A DNA stretch of 64,000 nt from Candidatus Syntrophocurvum alkaliphilum (GTDB taxonomy: Bacteria > Bacillota > Syntrophomonadia > Syntrophomonadales > Syntrophomonadaceae), in NCBI RefSeq assembly GCF_009734445.1, contig NZ_CP046457.1, forward strand, positions 248,001-312,000, written 5' to 3'. The notes beneath the pieces were generated by a model. It had not been told where the DNA came from, ran no database searches, and saw only the letters and a list, made by a program, of their open reading frames with translations. Shown here one piece after another: positions 25,111 through 34,059 of this stretch. A program made the translations under genes and the position numbers. Each line of letters begins with the position of its first letter. Position 1 is the first letter of the stretch.

Positions 25111-25210
25111 TTTTTACACCTCCTTATCAAAATTATGTTACCAGATTAGTTAATTATTTTAAAGGGAAAAATTTTTATCTTAAGTAAATAAAAGTTTAAA
25201 TCTAAGTTAA

Positions 25211-25241
25211 ATATATTGTTTTAGAAACTAAAACAATATAT
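25211..25241. promoter_or_regulatory. 14-bp perfect palindrome between divergent genes
   Basis: ATATATTGTTTTAG, AAA, then its exact inverse. There is no T-run on either strand, so it is not a terminator. It lies in the shared promoter region of the radical SAM gene and the LytTR regulator and may be an operator. Confidence 0.5.
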
Positions 25242-25303
25242 ATTAAGAAAAAGCATATTAATGGGCGGAATATATTGGTATGCAAGCATAGGGGTATGAT
25301 AAA

Positions 25304-26095
25304 ATGTCGGTGAAAGTTATAATTGTTGATAACGACCAAAAAGAAAGAATTGTGCTTCGTTATGTGTTAGAGCAAATAAAGGATGTTGAAATTACTGATG
25401 AAGCAATAACTGGTTTAGAAGCATTATTGTTATGTCAGAAAAAAAAGGTTGATTTAGTACTTCTTGATATAGCTATGCCAGAAATGGATGGTCTAGAAAC
25501 AGCTAAGAACTTGAATGCTTTAAAAGACCCACCTTTATTTGTATTTGTTACCGTTAACCGAGATTATGCAGTTGATGCATATGAAATTGGTGCTATTGAT
25601 TACATAATTAAGCCTATTGACCAGGTAAGAATGGAAAAGACTGTTGATCGAGTAAAAAGTAAAATAGCACACAAAGATGTTGTTGATGAAGTGGTACGAA
25701 AAAAACTTAAAGAGAAAATTGATTTTATGCTAGAGCGTTATAAAAATCATGAAATCTATTCAAACAAATTGCCAATAAGGGAAAAGGGTAAAATTAGTTT
25801 ACTAAGCCAAGATTCAATAGTATATTGTGAAAGTCAAAGCAAAAAAGTATATATATATTGCTCAGATGGTGAGGGATTTCTAAGTAACTTTACATTAAGT
25901 GAATTAGAACAAAGGTTAGATAACAGTTACTTTTTTCGTGCTCATCAAGCATTTTTAGTTAACTTAAATTATGTTAAAGAAATAATTAACTTTGGAGAGG
26001 GATCATATTTGCTAAACTTAGGAATGTCCAATAAAACAATTATTTTAAGTCGATCTAGGGCTAAGATATTACGCAAGAAATTAGGTATACAATAA
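25304..26095 (+). CDS. LytTR-type response regulator
   Basis: A 263-residue regulator. Receiver domain 1-120 with acidic pocket 'VDND', phospho-acceptor Asp55 in 'LLDIAMPEMDG', and Lys in 'YIIKPID'. A charged linker (125-150) leads to a LytTR DNA-binding domain (155-260: 'YCESQSKKVYIYC', 'FFRAHQAFLVNLNYV'). It would bind DNA and change transcription once phosphorylated. No histidine kinase is adjacent, so it is an orphan. The start has AGGGGT upstream. A terminator follows at 26198. Confidence 0.9.
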   Translation: MSVKVIIVDNDQKERIVLRYVLEQIKDVEITDEAITGLEALLLCQKKKVDLVLLDIAMPEMDGLETAKNLNALKDPPLFVFVTVNRDYAVDAYEIGAIDYIIKPIDQVRMEKTVDRVKSKIAHKDVVDEVVRKKLKEKIDFMLERYKNHEIYSNKLPIREKGKISLLSQDSIVYCESQSKKVYIYCSDGEGFLSNFTLSELEQRLDNSYFFRAHQAFLVNLNYVKEIINFGEGSYLLNLGMSNKTIILSRSRAKILRKKLGIQ

Positions 26096-26197
26096 TTAGA
26101 AATATAAATAAAACGAACCAAACGCACTGAAAATTCGACAAGGCAACCTATTAAGATAGCAAATCGGTTTAAACCATTTGTGTAATTTTGTATTTTC

Positions 26198-26226
26198 AAA
26201 AACCCCTATATAAGGGGTTTTTTATA
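26198..26226 (+). terminator. Rho-independent terminator after the LytTR gene
   Basis: AAAACCCC and GGGGTTTT form the stem around TATATAA, followed by a T-run. The rest of the gap to 26519 shows only AT-rich sequence; a GGAGG at about 26401 is not followed by a convincing reading frame. Confidence 0.85.
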
Positions 26227-26519
26227 TAGAATTAATAAAAATTACTATTATAAAAGCTGTGGCTAACAATATGTAAGAAGTTAACCTTTTTACTACAAAG
26301 CATCCTACCTTAACAACAAAGTATAACTTTGATAGAGAAAAAAATCACAAAATGCTTTATAGTTAAAGTAGATATAAAATCGGTATAAAAGAATAGAAAG
26401 GAGGATAAAAGAGGAAATTAAGTTAAATAATAATTTAAGTACGTATAATAGGCAGTTGAGATGAGGTAAGAGAATAGTTGTAACTATTGGTTTCAACTAA
26501 AAAGATTGGAGAGATGCTC

Positions 26520-27728
26520 ATGATACCTTTCTACAAATTAGAGCGTTATGAAGGTAATCAAAATTTATTTGATTTAGTTATGATGTCTATAGCCTCTACA
26601 AGTGTTGGGGAACCCTTGCATTTCCATGCTGAAGGACTTAGAGGAACAGGAAAAACAACTATCATGAGAGCTGCTAGAGATATCCTACCAAATATTACAC
26701 GGATTAAGAATTGTGTATTTAATTGCAATCCACTTGACCCACATTGTCCACATCATAAGAATTTAAGTGAAGCAGAAATTAAAGAGATAGGTACAGAAGA
26801 AATACCTATGCCATTTTTAGAGATTTCTCATTCAGCAAAAGTTGGTACTATTTCTGGTAGTATTGATTTAGTAAAGTTAACAGATAATGACACGCCTGAA
26901 GCTCGCCTACTTCCAGGTTTAATTCCACAAGCACATAGAGGAATATTATTTGTAGATGAAATAAATCGTCTTGCAGATACCTCACCAGAAATTACAGATA
27001 TTTTACTTGATGTTATGGGAAACAAACCAGGTCATATACAAATCGAGGAATCAGGTCTTCCGGTAGTAGATATTCCTGTTAGTGTATCGGTTTGGGCGGC
27101 TTCAAACCCTGATGAAGAACCAGGGGCACTAGAAGAAATAAGGCGACAATTATCAGATAGGTTTGATATGGTTTGTTATATGGAACGACCTAAGTCGGTT
27201 GATGTTTTAGCACATATGTTAAAGGAAAATTCCTATGCCAATAAGATTAGGAAAAATAGAGATATCAAACAAGAAGATTATCAAAAAAATGATGAGTTTC
27301 GTAATAACATTGTAGAATGGTCAAGGCGTTATGAGGAAACTGAATTACCTGATTTTTTAAGAAATTATATAGCTAGATTGTATCTTAAACATAATTTAGA
27401 AAGCATTCGAGCGATTGAGGCTATGCAACAAGGAGCTATTTTATACAGCATAATTAAAGGTCATGATAAAGCTTTAATTAGTGATGTTACGCAAATGATA
27501 CCATTAGTTTTGAAGCATAGAGTTGATGGAGATACTTTACTTAAAGTTGTAAATGATATTGAGTCTAGAGGAACTAAAGAAGGAAGATTAGACTTTATGA
27601 AAGCACGAAAGAATAAAAAAGAACCTGAACAAGATGAAAACTACTTTCAATCAGGTCGGTCAATGAGAGATATTCCTCGTAACGATCTTATTAATACTGA
27701 GAAAACTTTAACCACAGGTGAAAACTAG
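26520..27728 (+). CDS. Magnesium-chelatase-like AAA+ ATPase
   Basis: A 402-residue AAA+ protein like ChlI/BchI. Walker A 'GLRGTGKTT' is near residue 41, Walker B 'ILFVDEINRL' near 146; an insert with 'CVFNCNPLDPHCPHH' carries three cysteines and two histidines and may bind a metal. Start at ATG 26520, about eight bases after GGAG. The stop lies 19 bases before the start of the VWA partner. I-D pairs of this kind serve as ATP-driven remodelling modules; no porphyrin-binding H subunit is near, so chlorophyll-type chelation is not implied. Target unknown. Confidence 0.82.
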   Translation: MIPFYKLERYEGNQNLFDLVMMSIASTSVGEPLHFHAEGLRGTGKTTIMRAARDILPNITRIKNCVFNCNPLDPHCPHHKNLSEAEIKEIGTEEIPMPFLEISHSAKVGTISGSIDLVKLTDNDTPEARLLPGLIPQAHRGILFVDEINRLADTSPEITDILLDVMGNKPGHIQIEESGLPVVDIPVSVSVWAASNPDEEPGALEEIRRQLSDRFDMVCYMERPKSVDVLAHMLKENSYANKIRKNRDIKQEDYQKNDEFRNNIVEWSRRYEETELPDFLRNYIARLYLKHNLESIRAIEAMQQGAILYSIIKGHDKALISDVTQMIPLVLKHRVDGDTLLKVVNDIESRGTKEGRLDFMKARKNKKEPEQDENYFQSGRSMRDIPRNDLINTEKTLTTGEN

Positions 27729-27747
27729 GGAAAGGAGGGATGCTCCT

Positions 27748-29508
27748 ATGACTAGTAAAACAAATATTGATATAGCGGTAGCTGTGGGAAACTACTTGAA
27801 TCTGTATTTTGGCCAGAATCAAGGGGTTAGATTAGGAGAAAGTGCGGTTGTAAGTTGTAAAGCTCATGCAAAAATGCCGGAAAAAAAGTTAAAAGGGCAG
27901 ATTAAAGTTTTAGCTAATCGAGATGCTGGGAAAACATACTTAGATTATGTTGATGCTGATCAAGTTGTTCATATTGATTTATTTCACCAACCAGGATATT
28001 TAGATCCAGTTAATATTGCAAAAGCTATTTTTAATAATCTAGATTCTTATATCTTAGAGAAAGATCCCCAGCTCAAATTTGCCGAAGACGAAAAGTTTAA
28101 AATATTAATTAATTATGCAAATCAAATTTATATTGCTAATAAACATGGTGCTGGAACACTATATGAATTGTATCAAAATAACGTAAAACCTTTAACTGAT
28201 GAAGAAGAAGGACATGACCATATTCATATATTAGCTCGCTTAAAAAAAGAGGAATATTACATTGTTTACTTGATAGCTACAGCGGTTGAAGAAATTATAT
28301 TAACATCTAATATTAACTTAGCAAAGGTCAGGAATATACTTCATGGAAATGAAAAGCAACAGGAAGAGAGTTTTGCAGGATATATAAAATTGCCATGGAA
28401 AAACTTTAGAGGCAAAGATGCGGCAGCTTTACCGGACAAAGAAAATGTTAATCAGCTTGTGATGAAATTAGCTGAAAAATTCGGTGGAGTAGACGAAATT
28501 GAAGAATTTATGGAGTGTTATTCAACAAACATTTTTAAGCGCAAAGGAATGGAGCAACAAAAGAAAAAATGGGGCGATGTTGAGCATTATGTAGAGCAAT
28601 TAAAAGAGTTAGATTTAATAAAAGATACACCTTTTGGTCGAGTTGTTACTAATAAAGGTTTGAAATTGAAAAATTATGTAATTAACAATAAATGTGAATT
28701 AGAAACAGAAATACGTAGAAATATCCGTAAGGCTCCTAGTGGCGGAAGTAGCAGGTTTCAAAAGCTTGGAAAGAAAGACTCTCAAGTATCTAAAGTAGAA
28801 TTTACTAATCGTAATAAGACTATAAATAATCCTGAGACTTTCAGGGGGGATTTGGCAGTACCTGAAACAGTAATTCAGGCAAAAAAGAATGCGTTTTTAA
28901 GAGGTGAAAATTGTTTAACTATACAAAGGCAAGATTTACACCACTATAAAAAGAAGAGTTATGTTCCTATAGATGTTTGCTTACTAATTGATGCTAGTGG
29001 AAGTATGGCGGGTGATAAACGACAAGCTGCGTGCTACTTAGCAGAACATCTACTATTAACTGGAAAAGAAAAAGTTGCAGTTGTTACCTTTCAAGAGCGA
29101 GAAAGTAGAATAGTTGTTCCATTTACAAGAAATCATAAATTGTTAAGTCAAGGTCTATCTACTATTTGGCCAGCTGGCCTTACTCCTCTTGCTGATGGAA
29201 TAATGACTGCTGTTAAACACATTGAAAATAGTAAAGTTAGAAACCCATTACTAGTATTAATTACAGATGGAATACCAAATGCTCCATTATGGACTGTTGA
29301 TGCGAAAACAGATGCATTAATAGCAGCAGGCCATATTGCTGAAAATAATACTAGGTTTATTTGTATAGGAGTTGAATCTAACAAATTTTATATGGAAAAA
29401 TTATCTGATAAAGCTGATGGTGCTCTATACCTAGTTGATGATTTAAATAAAGATAACTTAATAAATATAGTTAGGCATGAAAAGAAAGCCATGTTTAATG
29501 CTATGTAA
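27748..29508 (+). CDS. VWA-domain partner of the chelatase-like ATPase
   Basis: A 586-residue protein whose last 190 residues form a von Willebrand A domain with the metal-ion site 'DASGSMAGDKR' and 'GLTPLADG', as in BchD and CoxE-type proteins. The first 390 residues are unlike the usual BchD AAA+ half: helical, with 'GGVDEIEEFMECY' and a basic linker. AAAGGAGGG lies ten bases before ATG 27748. It follows the ATPase gene directly and probably forms a complex with it. A terminator lies about 100 bases after the stop. Confidence 0.82.
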   Translation: MTSKTNIDIAVAVGNYLNLYFGQNQGVRLGESAVVSCKAHAKMPEKKLKGQIKVLANRDAGKTYLDYVDADQVVHIDLFHQPGYLDPVNIAKAIFNNLDSYILEKDPQLKFAEDEKFKILINYANQIYIANKHGAGTLYELYQNNVKPLTDEEEGHDHIHILARLKKEEYYIVYLIATAVEEIILTSNINLAKVRNILHGNEKQQEESFAGYIKLPWKNFRGKDAAALPDKENVNQLVMKLAEKFGGVDEIEEFMECYSTNIFKRKGMEQQKKKWGDVEHYVEQLKELDLIKDTPFGRVVTNKGLKLKNYVINNKCELETEIRRNIRKAPSGGSSRFQKLGKKDSQVSKVEFTNRNKTINNPETFRGDLAVPETVIQAKKNAFLRGENCLTIQRQDLHHYKKKSYVPIDVCLLIDASGSMAGDKRQAACYLAEHLLLTGKEKVAVVTFQERESRIVVPFTRNHKLLSQGLSTIWPAGLTPLADGIMTAVKHIENSKVRNPLLVLITDGIPNAPLWTVDAKTDALIAAGHIAENNTRFICIGVESNKFYMEKLSDKADGALYLVDDLNKDNLINIVRHEKKAMFNAM

Positions 29509-29611
29509 TTAGTTTGACTTAGTTATACATTTTCAGATAAAATAATATTTATTACAACAAAAAATTTTTCAACTCTTGAGTTTATTATAATTTACTCCTC
29601 CTCCATAATTT

Positions 29612-29638
29612 TAGCACCATTTGGTGCTATTTTTTTTT
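29612..29638 (+). terminator. Rho-independent terminator after the ATPase/VWA pair
   Basis: TAGCACC-ATTT-GGTGCTA stem-loop followed by nine T. Confidence 0.9.
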
Positions 29639-29706
29639 AGCTTGTCATATTTTTAAGACAAGCATCGTATTCTATAGTATTAAAGTTTTTGTGAGGAGGG
29701 TTAGAT

Positions 29707-30300
29707 ATGGCAAAAAAAATTATAGTGATTTTTACTTTAATTGTATTAACAATATGCATATTAATTGGTGGTTGTTCAAATCCAGTTGAAGAGGAACTCA
29801 AAACTTGGAAAGAGCTTGTAAACATATTGCCTAAAGAAAAAGAAAAAGAAAATGAAAAAGAAAATGAAAATGAATCAAATAATATACCAACAGATTTTGT
29901 GATTGAAGAAAGTATTGATGTTACACTTTATTTTGCAACTAGTGATAAAAGTGATTTGAAGTCTGAAAAAAGAACAATTACTAAGGTTGAGGGGCTTGGC
30001 AGGAAAACCATGGAAGAGCTAATTGAAGGTCCACAATCCCCTGAGTATGTTTCGGTATTTCCTAGTGGTACTTCTCTTTTAGACATTAATGTTAAAGAAG
30101 ATGGATTGTGCATTATTGATTTAAGTTCTGAGGCTCGATTTGTAAATAATGCCAATGAAGAGATGCTAATGATATCTGCTATTGCTAATACATTATGTCA
30201 ATTTTCTACTATTGATGAAGTAGCTTTTATGATTGAAGGTGAATCAGTGAGTGCAATAGGTGGTTTTGTTGATTTATCAGAACCTGTTTCTGCAGAGTAA
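29707..30300 (+). CDS. GerMN-domain lipoprotein
   Basis: A 197-residue exported lipoprotein: signal segment 1-20, lipobox 'LIGGC' with Cys23, a Glu/Lys/Asn-rich linker ('EKEKENEKENENE', 43-57), then a GerMN domain (about 70-190: 'VTLYFATSDKSDL', 'TMEELIEGPQ', 'GFVDLSEP'). GerMN domains occur in spore-germination GerM and in other lipoproteins such as LpqB. GAGGAGGG precedes the ATG. Single gene between two terminators. Presence is compatible with a spore former but does not prove it. Confidence 0.87.
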   Translation: MAKKIIVIFTLIVLTICILIGGCSNPVEEELKTWKELVNILPKEKEKENEKENENESNNIPTDFVIEESIDVTLYFATSDKSDLKSEKRTITKVEGLGRKTMEELIEGPQSPEYVSVFPSGTSLLDINVKEDGLCIIDLSSEARFVNNANEEMLMISAIANTLCQFSTIDEVAFMIEGESVSAIGGFVDLSEPVSAE

Positions 30301-30345
30301 CATAAAATATAATACATATAAATTATAAGTAAATGTTTAGTTAAA

Positions 30346-30385
30346 ATAAAGCGATGTTTTAATAAGTTAACATCGCTTTATTTAT
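30346..30385 (+). terminator. Rho-independent terminator after the GerMN gene
   Basis: AAAGCGATGTT pairs with AACATCGCTTT, followed by ATTTATT. The remaining gap to 30642 is AT-rich and presumably holds the murI promoter; I see no other structure in it. Confidence 0.8.
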
Positions 30386-30642
30386 TAGAAATTATAAATT
30401 AATTTATGTTAAGTATAATAATAAAGAACTTTTTTATAGAATAAAGTCAATAAAAGTGATAAATTATTTATGGATATTGATATGTTATAATTGCAAAAGT
30501 TTATATGAATTTATTATCATTAATGGTTCTACTATAAAAAAGTATAATACCTCTTGTGTTTCAATAGTATTGCTAAAATCAGCGAGGTGCAGTGGAATCA
30601 ACTAATACATTAAATAATATATATTCTAATGAGGTGTATATT

Positions 30643-31449
30643 TTGAAAAATACCAGACCGATTGGTATATTTGACTCTGGTGTAGGTGGTTTAACTGTTG
30701 TTAAGGCTTTAATTGAAAAGTTGCCTAATGAAAATTTTGTATATTTTGGTGATACAGCAAATGTTCCTTATGGTAATAAGACTAAGGAACAATTAATGAT
30801 GTATGCTGAAAACATTATAAACTTTTTTATAACAAAAGAGGTTAAAGCTATTATTGTTGCTTGTGGTACCCATTCCTCTGTTACCTTACCAGAATTAAAA
30901 CAAGAATACGATATACCAATCCTAGGTGTTGTCAAGCCTGGTTCAAAAGCCGCGGTTAAAACAACAAAGAATAATCGAATAGGTATATTAGCAACTCAGG
31001 CAACTGTAAATAGTAAAGCTTATACTCATAATATTAAAGAAATTAATAGCCACTCTAATGTGCTAGAAATAGCATGTAAATCCTTTGTACCATTAGTGGA
31101 AAAAGGAAAATTAAGAGATAATGAAACTTATGAAGCTGTAAAAAAATACTTAGATCCATTAGTTAATAAAAATATTGATACTATAGTATTAGGTTGTACC
31201 CATTATCCGTTTTTAGAACCGGCAATTAAGGATTATATAAATGATAATATAAAATTAGTTGATCCAGCCGATGAAACTATTAATGAGCTTATTGAACTTT
31301 TTACTGCAAAAGACTTACTTAATAAACACAATGATCCTTTAGCTGAATTTTATGTTAGTGGGAATGATGAATCATTTTACAATGTTGGTAAGCTACTTAT
31401 GGGTGATATTATTAAAGATGTCAAAAAAATAGATTTTCAAGAGGAATAG
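30643..31449 (+). CDS. murI: Glutamate racemase
   Basis: A 268-residue protein, converting L- to D-glutamate for peptidoglycan. TTG 30643 is chosen because GAGGTG precedes it and it gives the family-like start 'MKNTRPIGIFDSGVGG'; an in-frame GTG at 30592 also has a GAGG site. Catalytic residues: Asp11 in 'DSGVGG', Cys74 in 'IVACGTHSS' (more often 'ACNTAS'), and the second Cys in 'LGCTHYPFLEP'. Followed two bases later by the dehydratase-like gene, so likely co-transcribed with it. Confidence 0.92.
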   Translation: MKNTRPIGIFDSGVGGLTVVKALIEKLPNENFVYFGDTANVPYGNKTKEQLMMYAENIINFFITKEVKAIIVACGTHSSVTLPELKQEYDIPILGVVKPGSKAAVKTTKNNRIGILATQATVNSKAYTHNIKEINSHSNVLEIACKSFVPLVEKGKLRDNETYEAVKKYLDPLVNKNIDTIVLGCTHYPFLEPAIKDYINDNIKLVDPADETINELIELFTAKDLLNKHNDPLAEFYVSGNDESFYNVGKLLMGDIIKDVKKIDFQEE

Positions 31450-31451
31450 AT

Positions 31452-32426
31452 ATGAGCAAAATAGGATTTACCACTACTGTACCTGTCGAAATTATTTTAG
31501 CTGCAGGTAAAATTCCAGTAGATTTAAATAATATATTTATAGGGCATGATAACCCACAGTCATTAGTAGATGTTGCTGAAGAGGTAGGCTATCCACGCAA
31601 TACATGTGGATGGATAAAAGGTTTATACGCAGTTTCTATTCAGGATGATTTAGAAGCGATAGTTGCAGTTATGCAAGGAGACTGTAGCAATACTCAAGCA
31701 TTAATGGAAACATTACAATTAAAAAACATTAAATTAGTCCCATTTGCATTTCCTTTTGACCGTAATAAAAATTTACTTAAAATTCAAATGCAAACATTAA
31801 TCGATTTTTTTAATGTAGATTTATCTTATGTAGAAAGAATAAGAGAAGAGCTAATTCCTGTTAGAAAATTACTACATAAATTAGACGAAATGACTTGGAA
31901 AGATAACAAAGTTAGTGGATTTGAAAACCACTATTATTTAGTTTCTTCTAGTGACTTTAATGGTGATGTTAAAAAATATAATGAAGATTTAAACGATTTT
32001 TTAGAAACAGCTAAAAACCGTGACCCTTTTAAAGAAAAAATAAGGCTTGCATTTATGGGAGTCCCACCTATAATAACTGATTTATATCAAGTTTTAGAGT
32101 CTTTAGGTGCTAGAGTTGTTTTTAATGAAGTACAAAGACAATTTTCTATGCCTTTTACGGCTTCTGATATTTATGACCAGTATATTCAGTACACATATCC
32201 ATATGGTGCTTTTGCTAGACTTGAAGATATATTACCTGAACTTGAAAAACGAAAAATAGATGGAGTTATTCATTATACCCAAACGTTTTGTTTTAGACAG
32301 ATTGAAGATATTATATATAGGGAGAATATTAAGGTGCCATTTATTACAATAGAAGGGGACAAGCCCGGTAAAATGGATGGAAGAACACGTATGAGATTAG
32401 AAGCCTTTATAAATATGCTAAAGTAA
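31452..32426 (+). CDS. 2-hydroxyacyl-CoA dehydratase-like Fe-S protein
   Basis: A 324-residue member of the HgdB/BcrC/YjiM family. It has only three cysteines (in 'NTCGWIKG', 'QGDCSNTQAL' and 'QTFCFRQIED'), the number expected for one [4Fe-4S] cluster per subunit, and too few for a double-cubane cluster. Family members use a one-electron push from an ATP-driven activator to reduce or dehydrate difficult substrates. The activator gene follows at 32499; there is no second dehydratase subunit, so it may be homodimeric. AGAGGA precedes the ATG. Substrate unknown. Confidence 0.82.
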   Translation: MSKIGFTTTVPVEIILAAGKIPVDLNNIFIGHDNPQSLVDVAEEVGYPRNTCGWIKGLYAVSIQDDLEAIVAVMQGDCSNTQALMETLQLKNIKLVPFAFPFDRNKNLLKIQMQTLIDFFNVDLSYVERIREELIPVRKLLHKLDEMTWKDNKVSGFENHYYLVSSSDFNGDVKKYNEDLNDFLETAKNRDPFKEKIRLAFMGVPPIITDLYQVLESLGARVVFNEVQRQFSMPFTASDIYDQYIQYTYPYGAFARLEDILPELEKRKIDGVIHYTQTFCFRQIEDIIYRENIKVPFITIEGDKPGKMDGRTRMRLEAFINMLK

Positions 32427-32498
32427 TTTTATAGGTGCTTTTCATCTTTGCTATTTGAAATTTGAACATTATTTAGAATTAATTAAATGGGTGATTTG

Positions 32499-33239
32499 AT
32501 GATAGGAATAGATTTGGGCTCAAGAAATGTTAAAATAATACAAATGGAAGAAAAACAAATAATAAATAAAAATATATATAATACTATTGATTTCTATAGA
32601 AAATATGGAGAAAAGGGCAGTGGAAGCCTTAAAATCAACTTGCAAGAATTAGGTTTTAAGGAAGATGATATTGTTGCAACTGGTTATGGAAAAATAACAG
32701 TTCAAGTTGATGGTGCTGAACATATACCTGAAATACAAGCTCACGTAAAGGGGGCTATATACCAAACAGGGCTGGAAAACTTTACCCTCTTAGACATTGG
32801 GGGACAAGATACTAAAATCATACAAGTTAGAAATAGTAAGATTGCGGATTTTATGACTAACGATAGATGTGCAGCGAGCTCTGGTAGGTATATGGAAAAT
32901 ATGGCTCATATTTTAGGTATAACTATGGAGGAATTGTCCAAACACTATAAAGAACCTGTGGAAATAAGCTCTACATGTGCTATTTTTGGAGAAACAGAGA
33001 TTATTGGTAGAATTGTAGAAGGTTATTCAACTGAAAGGTTAGCAGCAGCGATTAATTATGCTGTATACCGCAGATTTTCATCAATGTTAAAAAAACTTAA
33101 AAGTGATTCTATTGTTTTATCAGGTGGTGGTTCACTAAATGATGCTATTGCTAAAATAATTGAGACTGAACTTTCAACTCAAACAGTGTCATTAAGCGAG
33201 CCCCAGTTTAATGGTGCTATTGGATGCTGTGTCAAGTGA
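32499..33239 (+). CDS. ATP-dependent activator of 2-hydroxyacyl-CoA dehydratase type
   Basis: A 246-residue BadF/HgdC-family ATPase of the actin fold: 'IGIDLGSRNVKI' at the start, 'LLDIGGQDTKII' in the middle and 'VLSGGGSLND' near the end. The subunit-bridging [4Fe-4S] cysteines are present in 'NDRCAASSGR' and 'SSTCAIFGETEIIG'. It would deliver low-potential electrons to the preceding gene's product with ATP hydrolysis. Start at ATG 32499 ('MIGIDLG') rather than 32487. The stop codon is formed by the first bases of a GTCAAAGGGGACGG-type repeat. Confidence 0.88.
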   Translation: MIGIDLGSRNVKIIQMEEKQIINKNIYNTIDFYRKYGEKGSGSLKINLQELGFKEDDIVATGYGKITVQVDGAEHIPEIQAHVKGAIYQTGLENFTLLDIGGQDTKIIQVRNSKIADFMTNDRCAASSGRYMENMAHILGITMEELSKHYKEPVEISSTCAIFGETEIIGRIVEGYSTERLAAAINYAVYRRFSSMLKKLKSDSIVLSGGGSLNDAIAKIIETELSTQTVSLSEPQFNGAIGCCVK

Positions 33240-33268
33240 GTCAAAGGGGACGGTTCTTTTTGACTCAC
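33236..33268. repeat. GTCAAAGGGGACGG-type hairpin repeat, copy 1
   Basis: GTGAGTCAAA pairs with TTTGACTCAC around GGGGACGGTTCTT. It overlaps the stop of the activator gene. The same motif recurs at 53410 and 53450, and in part at 47624. Confidence 0.8.
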
Positions 33269-33302
33269 CTTGGACTTACAAATAAAAAAAGGTAGTGGTG
33301 TT

Positions 33303-34043
33303 ATGCAACTACAAGTGATTGGTTATTTGGCTCCATATCCTAAGATTAATGAAGCATGTTCGGGTTATTTGATTAAAAATAAAAATACTAATATATTAAT
33401 AGATTGTGGTCATTCAGTATTTAGTCATTTACAAAAATATATTAAATTTACTGACTTAGACGCAGTTATAATCAGCCATTTTCATCCTGATCATTATGTA
33501 GATCTATATGCCCTTAGGCATGCTTTAGGGGGTGCTACAAGATCAGGGGAAATAACATTTAAGCCAAAATTATTTATACCATCTGAACCCTCAGATTTAT
33601 ATAATTATTTTTTAGAAACAGATGAGTTTGAAGTGAACTTAATTGGAGAAAATAAGAATTACCTAGTAGAAGAGCTTGATTTAACATTTCATAAAACTAT
33701 TCATCCAAAAATGTGTTATGGAGTCAAAATACAAAATGATAATTCTAGTATGTATTATACAGCAGATACAGCCTATGATGAAAATGGTATAAAATTTAGT
33801 AAGGATGTCAACTTAATTATTGCTGAAGCTAGTTTATTAGAAGATGATCAACAATATTCTAAACAGTTAGGGCATATGACAGCTAAAGAAGTTGGTTTGT
33901 GGGCAACAAAAGCAAATACTAAAAGACTTATTCCATCACATATTTGGCCTGAATTTACAAGTGAACAAATAGTTCAACTAATTAAGCCGGTATATCAAGG
34001 AGATTTAGTTGTTCCGTATAGTGGTTTAATTGTAAATTGCTAA
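33303..34043 (+). CDS. MBL-fold metallo-hydrolase
   Basis: A 246-residue metallo-beta-lactamase-fold protein with the zinc motif 'SHFHPDHYVDL' and later ligands 'ADTAYDE' and 'IPSHIWPE'. It resembles the ribonuclease Z-like/PhnP-like group of hydrolases. Start at ATG 33303, after a modest GGTGGTG site. It lies 17 bases before the fumarase genes and may be in the same unit. Substrate cannot be inferred. Confidence 0.82.
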   Translation: MQLQVIGYLAPYPKINEACSGYLIKNKNTNILIDCGHSVFSHLQKYIKFTDLDAVIISHFHPDHYVDLYALRHALGGATRSGEITFKPKLFIPSEPSDLYNYFLETDEFEVNLIGENKNYLVEELDLTFHKTIHPKMCYGVKIQNDNSSMYYTADTAYDENGIKFSKDVNLIIAEASLLEDDQQYSKQLGHMTAKEVGLWATKANTKRLIPSHIWPEFTSEQIVQLIKPVYQGDLVVPYSGLIVNC

Positions 34044-34059
34044 AAGGAAGGATTAAATT

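Noticed and set aside
31452-32426. Double-cubane cluster protein
   Set aside because: Only three cysteines are present, too few to hold a double-cubane cluster.
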